A model generated the notes under the pieces. The model made no database searches and was not told where the DNA came from. It saw nothing but the letters and a program-made list of their open reading frames with translations. From NCBI GenBank assembly GCA_030549495.1, contig JAUIRK010000953.1:1268001-1332000 (forward strand): a stretch of DNA of 64,000 nucleotides. The letters are read 5' to 3'. Made by a program: the position numbers and the translations under genes. Below are positions 1 through 12,490 of the stretch, piece by piece (the stretch's first letter is position 1; every line of letters begins with the position of its first letter). Source of the stretch: Nectonema munidae. Its lineage: Eukaryota > Nematomorpha > Nectonematoida > Nectonematidae.

Positions 1-59
1 TGATGGTAGTAGAGTCCTTAAAATTATTGACCATTGTAAAAGTCACCTGGCTTATGTCA

Positions 60-165
60 GCGAAAAGTCGGTAGATAGCCTGGGGGTGGGAGTGTAGGGT
101 TTCGATTCAGATGGTCTGAGATCGATTCCCGATCGTTACTATATTACCATCTGTCTAGCTATGGA
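60..165 (+). repeat. possible tRNA-derived SINE head
   Basis: An A-box-like stretch (GGTAGATAGCCTGGGGG) is followed about 50 bases later by a B-box-like stretch (GATCGATTCCC), the spacing of an RNA polymerase III internal promoter. No second copy of this sequence was recognised in the window, so this rests only on the two boxes and could be chance. Confidence 0.22.
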
Positions 166-237
166 AAATTATTCTTCCCATGGATGCAATGACTGCTAAA
201 ATAAATGGTTTCGAAAAGTTTAAATGTTTTCCAATTA

Positions 238-3200
238 CAGTAAAACCTTGGCTTAGGGCCACTTCAATATTAAGAACACCTCAAAAGTAAGGACAATTCA
301 TTGAGGACCGTTTTTTATATAATGGTTTTTATATGAAAATATCCCTCAATATTCGGAATTAAGGACACTTTTATACATTATTGATAAAAACCTTGCTATT
401 AAGGACAACTTTTCCATTCAAAAGCTACTTGTATCAAATTGGCTGTTGTTTATTAAGTACGACACAACAGTTTATCTAACAAAATAAGAAAAGGTATGCA
501 TAATAATCTTTTAACTATTTAGTACCCTTATAATATCAAATTAATTGAGTAAAAATGGTTGTGCAAGATTGATAAACAAGTTTACATTTCACTATTGTAA
601 GATGTTTATTGCAAAGCTTTTATATCTATGAATGTTTGTTTCGACATCACTTTTTGCATAATAATGGTTAACTGCATATGCAAAAATGGTTATGCAAGAT
701 TGATAAACAAGTTTATACTGCTTTGTTATAAATTGCTGTTTCCATATCACTTTTCACAATTTTATATCGAATAAAAGGGACATCACTGTTTCTATTTTTT
801 ATTATAACTATGTAGTCATTTTTTAATATTCACTGTTCGCAATGCCTCATATAAAAAGAAAACGAAATGAATTTGCCTTTGGAAAAAATACTCGGAGTAA
901 TGAAAAAAATATTCAGGTGAAAACAGGTTGCGCAGACTTGCTTATGAATTTGGTTGTAGTAAAACCCAAATCAGCTGAGTATTAAAAAATCAAAATGAAA
1001 TTGAAGCTCAAAACTTCAACAATGTTAATTATAATCGAAAAAGGACATACCCAAGACCATTTTAAGAAATAGAAGAACTATGGTGTTGGTATTGTCATTA
1101 TAGAAACATCAATGTACCCATAACCGGTCCTCTGTTGCAAGAGCAATGGCAAAAAATAGCAGAAGCTAAAAATGTTGTCATTCAAAGCTTCAAATGGTTG
1201 GCTTCATAATTTTAAAGTTTTTCGCAATCTACATTGTGCCATGATCTCTGGCGAAAGAGGAGGCGTTAGAGACGGTATACATTCTAACTTCAAGTCTTTT
1301 TAAGCAGTATATAATGAGATGTTTTTAGCATATCCCTTTTTATGGAATCTTTAAAACATTTCATTTTATATTAAAAAATCATGAAGACCAGTACCATTTC
1401 CCTCCGAAAGGGGTAAATATAAAGATGATTTTTGAGTTCATTATTTCCTTGCGCATACGCAACTCTACCTTTTTATTGAATAAAAACTTTGCTTAAATAA
1501 TTATTTTATTGTCTACAACTTTTATTTCATAAAGTATCTGTAAACTCTTATTTATAAAATGTTTTTTAAATAAGAACTACTATGTCTCTTTTTATTGAAT
1601 TTTGAGATTTTTTTTATACACATTAAGTATAAATTAATGAAGTTTAGACAAGTAACGTCTGATAAAATTTTTCTAAGGCTTTTAAAATCTAATACTAATT
1701 CAGTCCTCTCTGAAACGTTGAGATGCTTTTCCCGATCGAGACATCGTGTGCTTTAGCTCCATTTTATTTTGCATAATAAACTTTGATCTTATTTCAAACT
1801 TCATATTCAGAAAAACAACTAAAATTCCAATTATCTTATCTTCATATAAATAAGTTTTAATCAAAATTTTAACTTAAAATTAATTTATTAAAATATTCGC
1901 TACCATGAAAAATATTCATAAAAAGTTAATTGGGAGGGAGATAGTTAAAAAACTAAGTGTTTTTTTAGTATACAGGGTTAATGATAAGAACATTTACCAG
2001 CCATAGATATATCGGTTTTTAGAAGACGAAAGCAATGGAAAGAAAGGTTACCTGAAATTATTCAGGATTACTCACCTAAAAATATATATAACATGGACGA
2101 GACTGCCTTTTTTCCAATCTTTACCAGGTCGTACGTTATCTGTTCGTGGGGAAGAATGCACTGGAGATAAACGAAACAAAGAGCGTTTGAGTGTCGCATT
2201 GCTTACAAATATGTCTGGTTACACCTGAAAAGCCAATTGTAATTAGGTTAAAAAAATCAACATTTCTTCTCTTTCTGTTCAATATCACCACAACTCAAAA
2301 GCATGGGTAACAAATAAAATTTTCCTCCACATTTTAGAAATTTTTAAAAGTTAATAAAGGAAAAACGTGAAACTATTTTATTTGTTGATAACGCACCCAG
2401 CCACGCGATAAAAGTAGTTTTTCGAACATAAAAATTTGTTTCTTGCCTCTTAACACTACATCTTTTCTGCAAGCTCTTGATAATGGCATTATAGCAAACT
2501 TCAAAGGCAATTATAAAAAACTTCAGTTGCGCTATGTTCTTTGCTCTATTGAGAATGATTCCATCAAAGAAATAATGACTGCTCTACAAGCAATAATGTT
2601 AATCGGTCAAGCTGTTCGTCAGATTAAAGCATCTACTGTTAAAAAATGCTTCAAAAATGCGGATTCACATTGCCGTCTTTCAGTGACGATAACTTGGAGA
2701 ATGACGTTTAAGAAGAAACAGATAATATTTTGCTTAATAATCTTATTGTTGAAACTGCAAGAAAGCTGAATTTTCATGATCCTGTCTGTGAATGAATTCA
2801 TTTCAATAGATGAGCATGTACAAACTTGCGAAACATTTTACATTGACTGCGAAGAGAGATTGGATAAAGAGGACCGAAGTTCGGATGCCACTCCCCTTGA
2901 AGAAGAAATGGAGAATTCTGAAGTATCTGAATCTCCAATTAAAAACATCAATATGGCAGGCAGTTTCAGATCTTCAATCTTTTCCCTTTAAAAAGACATT
3001 GGAGAAGTCTTCAATTCGCTCTCTAAAGTTAAAATAAGCTCGCAACAAATAGCAAGCAATGGGAAGTTCCAAAAGCAAACTTCTATACTGAACTTTTTTG
3101 AAAAGAAAAACTAATTGTATAAAAATTTTACCTTAATTTTATTAATAGACGATCAATTGAAATTTTTTGTTTTTCTACTCTTTATACTACGGATACTAGT

Positions 3201-3282
3201 TACCTTAATGCTAGGGACAACCTTGATATAAGGGACAATTGTTATGGGACCGTGAATGTCCTTAATATCAAGGTTCCAATCA
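238..3282 (+). mobile_element. pogo/Tigger-like DNA transposon relic (Tc1/mariner superfamily)
   Basis: The left end is preceded by TA and begins CAGTAAAACCTTGG; the right end, reverse-complemented, reads GGAACCTTGATATTAAGG, an imperfect inverted repeat typical of pogo/Tigger elements. Inside, in order, are a start codon at 842 with a basic CENP-B-like helix-turn-helix region, a DDE-domain start at about 2090 (NMDET), the second catalytic motif at about 2385 (LFVDNAPSH), and a C-terminal stretch at about 2540-2690 ending in the typical STVKKCFKNA motif. The reading frame is broken by several stops and shifts, so no transposase can be made. The length of about 3 kb fits a complete but dead element. 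The right terminus is eroded, so the end is approximate. Confidence 0.8.
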
Positions 3283-4554
3283 TTTTCCTCTTTAGGGTTA
3301 GGTTAGGGCATGGTTACTCAATGATTCGGCCATTGAGATTGTAAAAAAATTTTAAATCGCCAACTATGAAGTGAAGAATACCGAAAATCTTTAGTTTTTT
3401 TAAAACTATAATTTGAATTTTTCATTCGATTTATGTTCAGTAAAATCTCCCCAAAAATTTCCTTCTATAGATTCCATGTTGCAAGAAAATGGATTTATCC
3501 CCATTCTTCTTTTTTGAACTTAAACAAATCCTTAATTATGGAAAATATGTGCTGTTCATCATTTTCTTCTCAACAACTCTTTTAAATTTTATTCATATCC
3601 CAAGAACTTCTATTGAAGAAACACATCTTTATCTTTTCAACTTTTTTCAATAATTATTTGCATGCTCTTTTCTATGAGTTCCAAGTTTGTAATTCCTCTT
3701 TTGTTGTTGGCAAGAATGAAGTCTTTAAAGTAAAAAGAGTATACTATTTACACACTTTTTGCTAAGAGTAGTCATCTACTAATAATATAATTTATTATAC
3801 CCAAGCAAAAATGGATGTTTCAAACATTTATGTATTGAATATTTAAGAGCATATTCCTATTTTTCTGGCTAAAGATTTGATAAACATCTCTTATATTAAT
3901 CACAAAATGCACAACCAAAATATTAAAGAAATGAATTGTTTTCAAAAAGGCATTATTCGCTGATGCATGAATTCTATTACAAAAAAAAATTTCACCAAGA
4001 TCTTTCAAAATAATTAGAAGGAAAAAGCAATGTGTACGTGATAAAATAAAAATTGATACTTAAAAATAGAATTTGAAAAAAATTATTCAAAGTTTTGATT
4101 AGCATTTTTGCCAGGTTTGATTGATCCTGAAATATTAAATTATAATTATAGAATTTATATTAAAAAAATTATTTTTTTAGTATATTTATTAACCTAGCGA
4201 TGACAGTAAAAACCAAGTCAAGGGTAAACAAGCATCAAGTTCTGTTTGACCATCCAAAAGTGATAGGCGATCTTGGATTTGTCTTTCTCTGTCTCTGGAT
4301 TATGGTTCTTCACCGAAATTTTAAAAGATATGATTAAGTTCTGAAGGAAAACAATCATCTGATCTGTTTCAAATCTGCATTGTTTTTAGATAGCTATAGC
4401 AAAAAATTGACTTGTCCTAGACTTTACCATCAATTACTTCTGTTGCCATATAAAAACTTTGTCCCAACATTCTAACTTGCATCACAATTTGGAATAAACT
4501 GACCAAAAATTTATCACGTTGTTTTGAAATCCAATGGTTGTATTCTTTTTATAT
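3283..4554. other. intergenic stretch without a recognised gene
   Basis: Low-GC sequence. The only weak coding-like signal is on the minus strand near 4200-4310 (acceptor-like CCAG followed by RDRERQIQDRLSLLDGQ), which might belong to the doubtful gene remnant just to the right. No repeat was recognised. Confidence 0.3.
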
Positions 4555-5095
4555 TTAAAATTTGAGATGAGTACATTTCAGGTTTTCTATTTTTCCTGAA
4601 AAAATTGTAATGATAAAATATGTTATGCTCTTAGTACTTACCTAATTCACTGTCAAGTGCAGCAGTATTGCTAGGTAGATCCAAAAGGATAGAGCTTTCC
4701 AGATTTCACACATTTCTTCTTCATGAAATCCTGCATTACAAACACTTTAGAAAAGGAAGGAAAGCAAGGAGAATAAATTTGAAATTTAGTTTCTTGCTCT
4801 CCATTCTAATATTTGTACATACTCCCGATAATTTGGTAAATTTATGATCAATTTTATTTCAGATATTACAACGATGTTGCATTTTCTTCTAACTTTTTGG
4901 TATTTTCGTAGTTGGATTCAAGGGTAAGAGTGAATGTATTTTGGAGATTCTTGATGTGCAAAAATCGCACCAACTTCATGCCTTTACGAAAAGAAGTGTT
5001 TTTGAAAATTGAATTGTAGAAAAAATATCACATTTGGCTGATCAATCTCACCTTGTTTTCTTTCGATCAGTTTTTTCGAACCCTTAGAACAACTC
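4555..5095 (-). pseudogene. possible remnant of an M14 cytosolic carboxypeptidase-like gene
   Basis: Four minus-strand exon-like blocks with plausible splice sites: 5052-5095 (donor GTGAGA), 4866-4981, 4642-4730 (acceptor GCAG, donor GTAAGT) and 4555-4595, the last two separated by a 46-base intron. The second block gives KLVRFLHIKNLQNTFTLTLE, resembling the stretch near the end of the catalytic domain of cytosolic carboxypeptidases where an IxxSYTLE motif occurs. The third gives HEEEMCEIWKALS and, in a second frame, LLDLPSNTAALDSELGK. Because that block needs two frames, the copy looks broken. The HxxE zinc-binding exons were not found upstream, where CMTR2 sits. It may equally be chance plus untranslated sequence. 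Confidence 0.25.
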
Positions 5096-5137
5096 AAATT
5101 TAAATGAAAATTTCAAAAATGTCAGAGAATATTAAAA

Positions 5138-5147
5138 TTTATTTATT
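5138..5147 (-). terminator. candidate polyadenylation signals for CMTR2
   Basis: Two overlapping AATAAA hexamers on the minus strand lie about 250 bases past the CMTR2 stop codon, a usual distance for a 3' end. No cleavage site can be read from sequence alone. Confidence 0.4.
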
Positions 5148-5391
5148 CTTTGACGCTCCTGTTTATTTCACACTCAACTCGTAAAGAAAAATTCAAAGTT
5201 CAAAATCACACACTTTGCAATGATAGCGCAATCGTATCAACTTTAAGTGCGCATAGTTCCTTTACTTCTTATTGGGCGCTATAAACGAGTTTCATTTCCA
5301 AATACTTCGTTAGCATCACGTATCATCATGTTACAATGAAACCTGAAACTATCTCTATTACGTGAATAAATTTTTATCAAATTCGGTTTAC

Positions 5392-7620
5392 TCAGAATGC
5401 CTTCATTGATAAAAAATGAGATAGCCTTAATTTGCAACAGGAATCATTACATTTTAGCATGAAGTCTACAAATTTTTTTTCAAGCAAAACCGACATGGGA
5501 TATATGGATAAAACGAAGTTCAGCTTCTCGTTCCCAAATGATAAATCGGGTATCAAAGAATTTTGGATGTTTAAAGATTGAATGGATAACTTCTCATGCA
5601 TTTGGGAATTGAATCTCTTCAGAATCAAATATTTGCAAGAATTGATACTGTTTGGCTTGTAGATCCAAACTTCGCCAAACATTTGTGAAAATAAAATTAA
5701 GAGGGAAGCAGAAAATCTGGTTAACGTATCGCAGAATTGCAAAATGAGTGCGCCGCTTTCTTTTAAAGATGTCAACGTGTCAAATATTCTCTCTACTTCA
5801 AAATATCTGAAGTGCAGCTCTTTCGGTGCACACTCCTCATCCAAAGTGAAAATTAACAAGATCAAATCAAACTTTTTTCGAGGAATCTCTTCAATTTCTT
5901 CAAATGAAAAGCTCTTACAAAATTCTTTCGTGATGAAACTAGGGGATCCTAAATGCCTTAATCCAAAATCAAGTGTATCATCAGGGGATTTAAAACGACA
6001 AAGAATTTTCACATTTTGCCACAACTCTTCCAGGCAAATACGCCTACAAATTATCAAGTTATCAGTATATTTAGCCATGTCATACATTATTTCTTCAGAA
6101 CAAAATGTTGAGAAAGTTACACGTTGTAACGACCTGCCTTTGATGAATGCTACTTTTTCTTTGCAAAATTTATGATGTAAAGATGCTGGAAATTTGAAGG
6201 ATAAGTATTCACTAGACAAAAGATCAGAAGAGAAATGGAAAGAAATAGAAATATTTAATAAGGAAGCTGCGTGATCTTCTAACTCTCGTTGGTTGTAAGA
6301 GCCTTTCTGATAAAATTTGATAACTGTTTTTCTCTTTGCTGTACTTTCTCTTCTAACCCCTACTTTTTTGGAATTGAGAATGCGAGTTATAGGATTTCTT
6401 CGTAAATATTCTTCAATAAATATTGCCCGTAAATTATTCAAGTGCTCTTCAAAACATTCACCACTTTTAACCAATTCATGGTAATGAATATTTCTATTAA
6501 TCGCTTTTACCTGATGGAAACAAAGTGATGCAGAAATTTCAAAGCATTGATCGATAAATTTTTGTGGAATTAATCTTATTGGAATTAACGCACATGGATA
6601 AGGATCAGTTGTATTCTTATCATCTAAGAAGACGATTTTAAATGCTTCAAAATATTCATGGGTCAGTTTTTTGCGATTATAATCGATGCAGATGACGTAA
6701 ACCTCTGAATTTCCTCCTTTGCTTGTGCTCGGCTTGAAAATGTGGACGTGAGTGAAAACACAATTCAAGAGGTATAAGCACGAGATAGTAGAAGGATTTT
6801 GCATACAAAATATTTTGATGATGAATGTTGCTCTATTTTTCAGGATACGCAACGCGGTTACAATTTCGCAAGCCACAAGCCTGCTGGTCGTTTCCTCTTG
6901 GAGATGGGGAAACGTTTGACAATCGACGCTTCCATCAGCCGTAACAAGTGAAACTCCCTCGGTACCAACAAACGGATGCATGGACAGGCCTTCGTGATGA
7001 GTTCTTTGCATCACGCAACCTGTATCATCACCTCCGAAATACCATTTATTGAGAGTTGTGCAAATCAAGCGATCATCTGGTATCATTCTAACAATGTCAC
7101 TTTCTTCGTTGTACGGATTCAAAGTGCAAGCCAGCCAATCCCAAAAGATTCCAAGATACTGTTCTTTCAGATGGTGGTTGAGGGCGGAAACAAAGGCGCC
7201 TGGAGCTTCGCACAAGTGCACGCTCCTTAACGCACTCTTATCACAGTTGCTTACACAAGTCTTTACAATCTGAAATCGGTGTAGGATTTCGTAGAATTTA
7301 GTCCAAGCAGTGGTGCAGATTTCTACACAAAAATCTTGCTTCAATTTGGGAATAAGGGAAAATGAGGGATTGAACTTTGAAGTATGTTTATGCCATTCAT
7401 TGATATCTTTGTCATTTAATTTGGATTGAGCATTAAAAAGCTTCGTTTTGAGTGCATTAAACTCAGAAAAACCCTCTTCATTCTTATCAATCAAAGTACA
7501 TATCTCTTCTGAAGGAGGAAGAACAAAAAGGCTCAGAGGTTCTCTTTTAAAGAAAAACTCTTTTGAAAAAACTTCTCTAATTTCATCGTCTATCGATCTT
7601 TTTATTAATTCTTTCATCAA
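5392..7620 (-). CDS. CMTR2: cap-specific mRNA (nucleoside-2'-O-)-methyltransferase 2
   Basis: Transfers a methyl group from SAM to the ribose 2'-O of the second transcribed nucleotide of capped mRNA (cap-2). The 742-residue product is close to the human length of about 770. Visible are the SAM-binding loop HLCEAPGAFVSALN (residues 135-148), DWLACTLNPYNEESD, the DDR loop, TADGS with Asp229, FIIKIF with Lys269, and HIFKPSTSKGGNSEVYV with Glu306. With Lys108 in AWTKFYEIL these fit the K-D-K-E tetrad of RrmJ/FtsJ-fold enzymes. The C-terminal part, about residues 480-742, corresponds to the family's second, non-catalytic methyltransferase-like domain. The frame is uninterrupted; the human coding region is also in one exon as far as I recall, so this need not mean a retrocopy. 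The first of two adjacent Met codons is taken as start. A divergent promoter separates it from CARNMT1 by 7.2 kb. Confidence 0.94.
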   Translation of the reverse strand: MMKELIKRSIDDEIREVFSKEFFFKREPLSLFVLPPSEEICTLIDKNEEGFSEFNALKTKLFNAQSKLNDKDINEWHKHTSKFNPSFSLIPKLKQDFCVEICTTAWTKFYEILHRFQIVKTCVSNCDKSALRSVHLCEAPGAFVSALNHHLKEQYLGIFWDWLACTLNPYNEESDIVRMIPDDRLICTTLNKWYFGGDDTGCVMQRTHHEGLSMHPFVGTEGVSLVTADGSVDCQTFPHLQEETTSRLVACEIVTALRILKNRATFIIKIFCMQNPSTISCLYLLNCVFTHVHIFKPSTSKGGNSEVYVICIDYNRKKLTHEYFEAFKIVFLDDKNTTDPYPCALIPIRLIPQKFIDQCFEISASLCFHQVKAINRNIHYHELVKSGECFEEHLNNLRAIFIEEYLRRNPITRILNSKKVGVRRESTAKRKTVIKFYQKGSYNQRELEDHAASLLNISISFHFSSDLLSSEYLSFKFPASLHHKFCKEKVAFIKGRSLQRVTFSTFCSEEIMYDMAKYTDNLIICRRICLEELWQNVKILCRFKSPDDTLDFGLRHLGSPSFITKEFCKSFSFEEIEEIPRKKFDLILLIFTLDEECAPKELHFRYFEVERIFDTLTSLKESGALILQFCDTLTRFSASLLILFSQMFGEVWIYKPNSINSCKYLILKRFNSQMHEKLSIQSLNIQNSLIPDLSFGNEKLNFVLSIYPMSVLLEKKFVDFMLKCNDSCCKLRLSHFLSMKAF

Positions 7621-8360
7621 GTTGGATTGAAGAAATTACTATTTCACGTCAAAGACACATTGATATTTAATCGAACCTAAATACTTAGAAAAAATGGTAA
7701 ATTTGAAAGTATCATTAATAGAAATAAACTATAAATAAAACAAGCCATCTGAAGTAAGACATATTTAATTTGAATATACAGAGAATTTATATTACAAGTT
7801 TTGCTCCCCCACCCTGTAGAATGAATAAGTAAGAATGTTTTCGTTAACCACTAATAAAGTGTAGAGAGAGGATTACTACGGAAGGTGATAACTTGTGAAA
7901 GAAAACAAAGAACAGAATTGTGTATGTGATACAGATGAAAGCTAAGCACATAAATAATGGAAAACATATGTAGAGTTAAATCAACTACAGTCACCTCAAG
8001 CACTCATTTCGAATGTAGGATTCAGTGAAGCAGCAGTTAAACTTCCAAAAACCCAGACTATTTAAAGGACAATAAGAAGTGAGTTTCACAGATGAATATA
8101 CAAAATCATGCAGAGGTGAAAACCTATTATTTGTTTATGGCCCTACTGAGAAACGCATAATTTTTAGTATTAGAACTCGTATATAGAAGGAGTTAGGGAA
8201 ATATTGTCTTTTTTGTTTTCCCGGGATTTTTCACGCATTTACGGGAAATAATATTAGTACCAGGTTTTCGAGGAATGAATCAACTAGAAGAATAAATTAG
8301 AAGTTATGATTAGATAGTTTTTATTTTTATATATTTTACAAATATAGGTAGAAATATATA
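7621..8360. other. CMTR2 upstream region, no gene seen
   Basis: Must contain the CMTR2 promoter and 5' untranslated region (minus strand), but no TATA box, initiator or spliced leader exon could be singled out. No repeat was recognised up to the TA at 8359 that flanks the next element. Confidence 0.35.
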
Positions 8361-8950
8361 CAGTAAAAGTTCGTTATCTCGAAACCGATGGGACCTATTG
8401 AAGTACTTCCAGTTATCCGGACTTCGAGTTAACAAATTTTTACTTTTACTGTGTTAAACTAAATACCAACGCGCATGCGTGGTCATCTTTAGCCTTTCAA
8501 AACAAACTTTAAAATGACAAATATTAAAAACTTTATAAACAGATAAAAATTTATTTAAAGAAAAGAAGTGATTCTGATACAATATTATTCAGTTAGAACA
8601 TAAAAAATCAACCATTGTTTTTTGTTTTTTATTTAAAAAACTTCTAGCTTAATAAACTATTGTGTCATATAATCTCATCGACTTCAATTTACACATGCGT
8701 ACTTAATTAATTAACACTAATAACTCGTGAAAATCTACGCTTTAATTTCATTCACCTGTACGATTTCCGTTACACTAAACAAAGCCAACAGTTTGCTGCT
8801 CTACGATTAAAAACAGTTTTTAATTAACTCTGAAAGTTTTTCAAGTCAAACTTCGAGTTAAACAATGTAATTATCTGCAATGTGTAAGGCTATGGTGGCT
8901 ACAAAAGTGACATCGAATTAACCGAAAATTCGAGTAAACAGATTTCAGTT
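8361..8950 (+). mobile_element. non-autonomous pogo/Tigger-type element
   Basis: Begins CAGTAAAAGTTCGTTATCTC after a TA dinucleotide, followed by alternating CGAGTTAAC / CGAAACC motifs characteristic of Tigger-type MITEs. The right part carries related motifs (TCGAATTAACCGAAAATTCG) and ends near 8950 in TTTCAGTTA, a decayed match to the expected ACTG-TA end. No transposase frame. The right boundary is approximate. Confidence 0.55.
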
Positions 8951-11419
8951 ATATGGATAATTTAACATGAAAATTATAAGGAAATTGCTGGGACCTCGTA
9001 TAGTGCAGTTTGTATTAAAATAAACGATGTTATATTATGATCTATATTAAATATATTAAAAATTCCAAATTTTTAAAATAGGGTATTGATAAAAATATTC
9101 CTAACTCTTGTCACTATAGTAACTCCTTAGAAAATAACAATCAATACTTGTTTTCGGGCTTGGCAAAGATAGGAGCAATAAGGTTCAATGTGGCTTTTTC
9201 TAATTTTTCTTGTGATTGATTTATGATAGCCTTTATGAGGAACTATAACTTAGCTTTCGCATCCCCGCTTCCTCGTCAACAATCCATATTGCTTAGTTCA
9301 GGTTTACAAAAATGAAGACATCTTCTAACATTACCTGGTTCATTAGAGCCATACACACAAGTATAAACTCTTAACTTGTCCCCCACACATGAACAACAAT
9401 CTAGGCCTCATGTATCAGCAAAAGGACATTTCTTTAAAAAGGAGTTTATGCTATTGTAATAGGATTTTCTAAAACTATAGTAAAAAGTTTGATACTAGAT
9501 AGCTAGTCTAGTGTCTTAAAACTAAATACCTCATATAAGGCTAAAAACATTGTAATATATTAAGATTATCGATGTCGGCCACTTTGCCGATATATCGGTA
9601 TCAACAGCTTGCTAATCAGCCAATCTTATAGTATTCCTATAAGTATAATACTAATAACATTGATGGAAATTCGGCATATAGTCAATACGAGTGGGCACAA
9701 CACATACTAAAGAACTGCGGGGGTTGTTTTATTATATTTTTGGATCAGAAATAAAAATACTAGCAACCAATACAACTTAAAATTTTTAAATTCGCAAATT
9801 TAAATTAAAACCTACTGATGGCGTTTATGTTTCATACTTTTTTTTACCTTTTAATAAAAGTGCAGTTCTGGCCTGTTTTTAAACATTTAAATGATCTTAA
9901 ATTATATAGATTAATTACAGGAGAAAAACCCGATTCTTTTAAATAAAGTAGGACATCAGAAACAAAATATTATCCTTCGGTATTTTGTATGTTTGGTATA
10001 CTCATTTGATAAAATTCAAATTTATTGATATCGGCCATAAAATCATTTTAATATTTAAACTTGAACTGTGAATATAAAAAATTAAATTAAAATTAATAAT
10101 TATTTATTTGAATGGTGAAAAGTCCAGATTACGATACAGACGACTCTCGTTAATTTAATTCCTGCTCTCACATCTAATCTTGTGATAATCAAGAACTAAG
10201 AGCCTTTGCATTATTTTTTCTTTCCTACACTACATGTCAACTCACTAAAGAAATCTTTTTTTTGTGTGTTTATTTTTATATTGTAAATTATTTTTAATAA
10301 AGTTTTAAATAAGCTACATCTTAAGCAGATGCATTAGTTGGACCAAAAAAATCTATAGATCATGCATAAAAATCAAGAAGGGCTATTTGTACATATTACA
10401 GACTTTTGTTGGAATTAAACTCATATGTAAAACTATTTGTGAACATATAAATAAATTTTTAATTAATAATGGGACAAAAAGATTTTGCATAAAATATTTT
10501 GAATAATCATAAATCATTTGCTACCAAAAGTTTCGTCATTTTTCTGAAGATTAACTTGATTACTGAGGAAAAAATCTTGGTTCACAATTTTATAAATTCG
10601 GTCGTATTCATTATATATTCTATTATTAGAATAAAAAGTCCAATAACTATACAAGCAGAGATAATTGAATAAAAGTTTAAATAATTATTAAAACAAAATT
10701 TTGACCATGATTATAAATTCCAGTATTGCACAGGTTGTATGTGGATTGAGAGTACTCATTTATGTAGTTTTCGAAAACTACTAGCGGCTTTCAATAACCA
10801 TTGTTCAACCATTTAAAATATTAATACTCCATCACTATTCCATATTTTATAGCTTGCATATTTTTTATTTTATTTTTTGTTTGAATACTAATAACTTGGA
10901 CAATAAATTTCTTCTTTTTCTTCAATTTATAAAAAGGAATTCTTCAAAATTCCAAACAATTTTTCATTTTGTTAAAATATAATCCCTTTGTTCGATTTAT
11001 AAAGGAAAAATCCATCATAAATCATTTATAATGTTGGCATGTAAATGATACATTTTAAATAACTTTGTTCATCTAAAGAAGTTAAATATAATCTAAAGAT
11101 CGTTACTTAATTTAAGAAAATTGGATATCTAGCTTAGTTCTTATACAAACTAAATAAATAAGCAGTTTTTTCATTCAATAAATAATTGATTCTAATAATC
11201 CTATCTATATTTTGTTTTTCATGCTTTAATTTAGGAAAATATTAAGGTAGTAACTCATTCACTCTAAAAAAATAAGGGAAACAATTTATTAGTGTCTATG
11301 AACGAAATAAGATTAAAAAATCTTGTGATATAAATAATTTATCTATATCTAAATTGAGCATGAGATTGTGAAATATCTTATGATCGCATTTAATTCATGT
11401 ATTGAATTCAATATTTATC
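8951..11419. other. AT-rich intergenic DNA, no gene recognised
   Basis: Mostly low-complexity AT sequence. Two short GC-richer stretches share a TATCGGCC core (about 9567-9602 and 10021-10036), possibly worn ends of a small DNA element, but they have the same orientation and no terminal repeat could be defined. Confidence 0.3.
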
Positions 11420-12490
11420 ATCCTCATTCAAGTTGGCGAAATTAAATCCGATTTTTAAAAAAGGAGACAAGTCTGTGGTAAAAAAAATATAGACCAATAA
11501 GTATTATTAATACTTTATCAAAAATATTCAAAAAAATTATTTTCAAGCAGATTTTTTCCTATATAGAAAAATTTGGGTTTCTATCTCAGTGTCAATTTGG
11601 TTTCAGACCGAAATACAATACAAAATATCTTCACACTTTCTTTTTTCAAAGAATTCAAAACTGCCTTGAAGAATACTGCAATTTTTCTTGAATTGTCCGA
11701 TGCTTTTAATAGTATATCACATGAAAGCTTTTAATAAAATTAAAGTGTGTTCCACATTACTTTTTTTCTCGTCTTACTTATCAGTTATGGACCAACTTGT
11801 TTTGCAATAATAATTTTGGTCTATAAAAGTAATTCTTTCAGGTGTTCGTCAAGAATCGGTTTCAGGTCACCCTATTTATTCTCTATTTATATAAATGATA
11901 TTCCAAAATCAAATCATTTACTTGATTTCTTTTTGTTTGCGGACGACATAACACTAATTTTACCTCTTTCAAAAATGAAATACAATAAAGAATAAATTGA
12001 TGTATCAGAAGGAATATGTTTGAATATAAATCATTATGGTAAGCAAAATCAATTTTTTGGTTTAATTATAAACAATTTGCTAAAATCGCACGATCATATA
12101 AATCATTTATCAATAAGGCTGAATAGTGTTTATAGAGTACTAAAAAGTTTTAAAATGAATTTTCTGTCTAGATTAAATTTTTACTTTATAAATCGCTTGT
12201 CTTTAGAAAAATTAAAAAAAATATTTTAAGGACTGTTTTTAATTTAGATTCCATTTGGGTTTGTTTCAATGCAATATAACCTAAGTTTTCCACAGAAATT
12301 TAAAATTCTGCAATATAAAAGGCCTTCTTCAATGAATTTCCTTAAATTTCTTGCTATCATTCAGTGGAATAATCACCTTCTAAAGTTAAATCTTCATTTC
12401 AACTCTTTATATCAGTACAATAGTAATTGTTATGTAATATTGAAATTAAAAAAATTAATGTGGAAAACAAATATTAAAGGTAATTTATAA
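11420..12490 (+). mobile_element. jockey/CR1-like LINE relic (reverse transcriptase part)
   Basis: Translation in shifting frames gives the ordered motifs of a non-LTR reverse transcriptase: NPIFKKGDKS, RPISIINTLSKIFKKIIFKQ, FGFRPKYNT, FSIYINDIPKSNHLLDF and FLFADDITLILPL (the YADD-type catalytic motif as FADD), then FGLIINNLLKSHDHINHLS of the thumb/connection region. Many stops and frame changes show it is old. Neither an endonuclease domain nor a 3' tail was recognised, so this is an internal fragment. Confidence 0.75.

Noticed and set aside
5744-6175. 143-codon plus-strand frame
   Set aside because: Fully inside CMTR2 on the opposite strand, a shadow of that gene.
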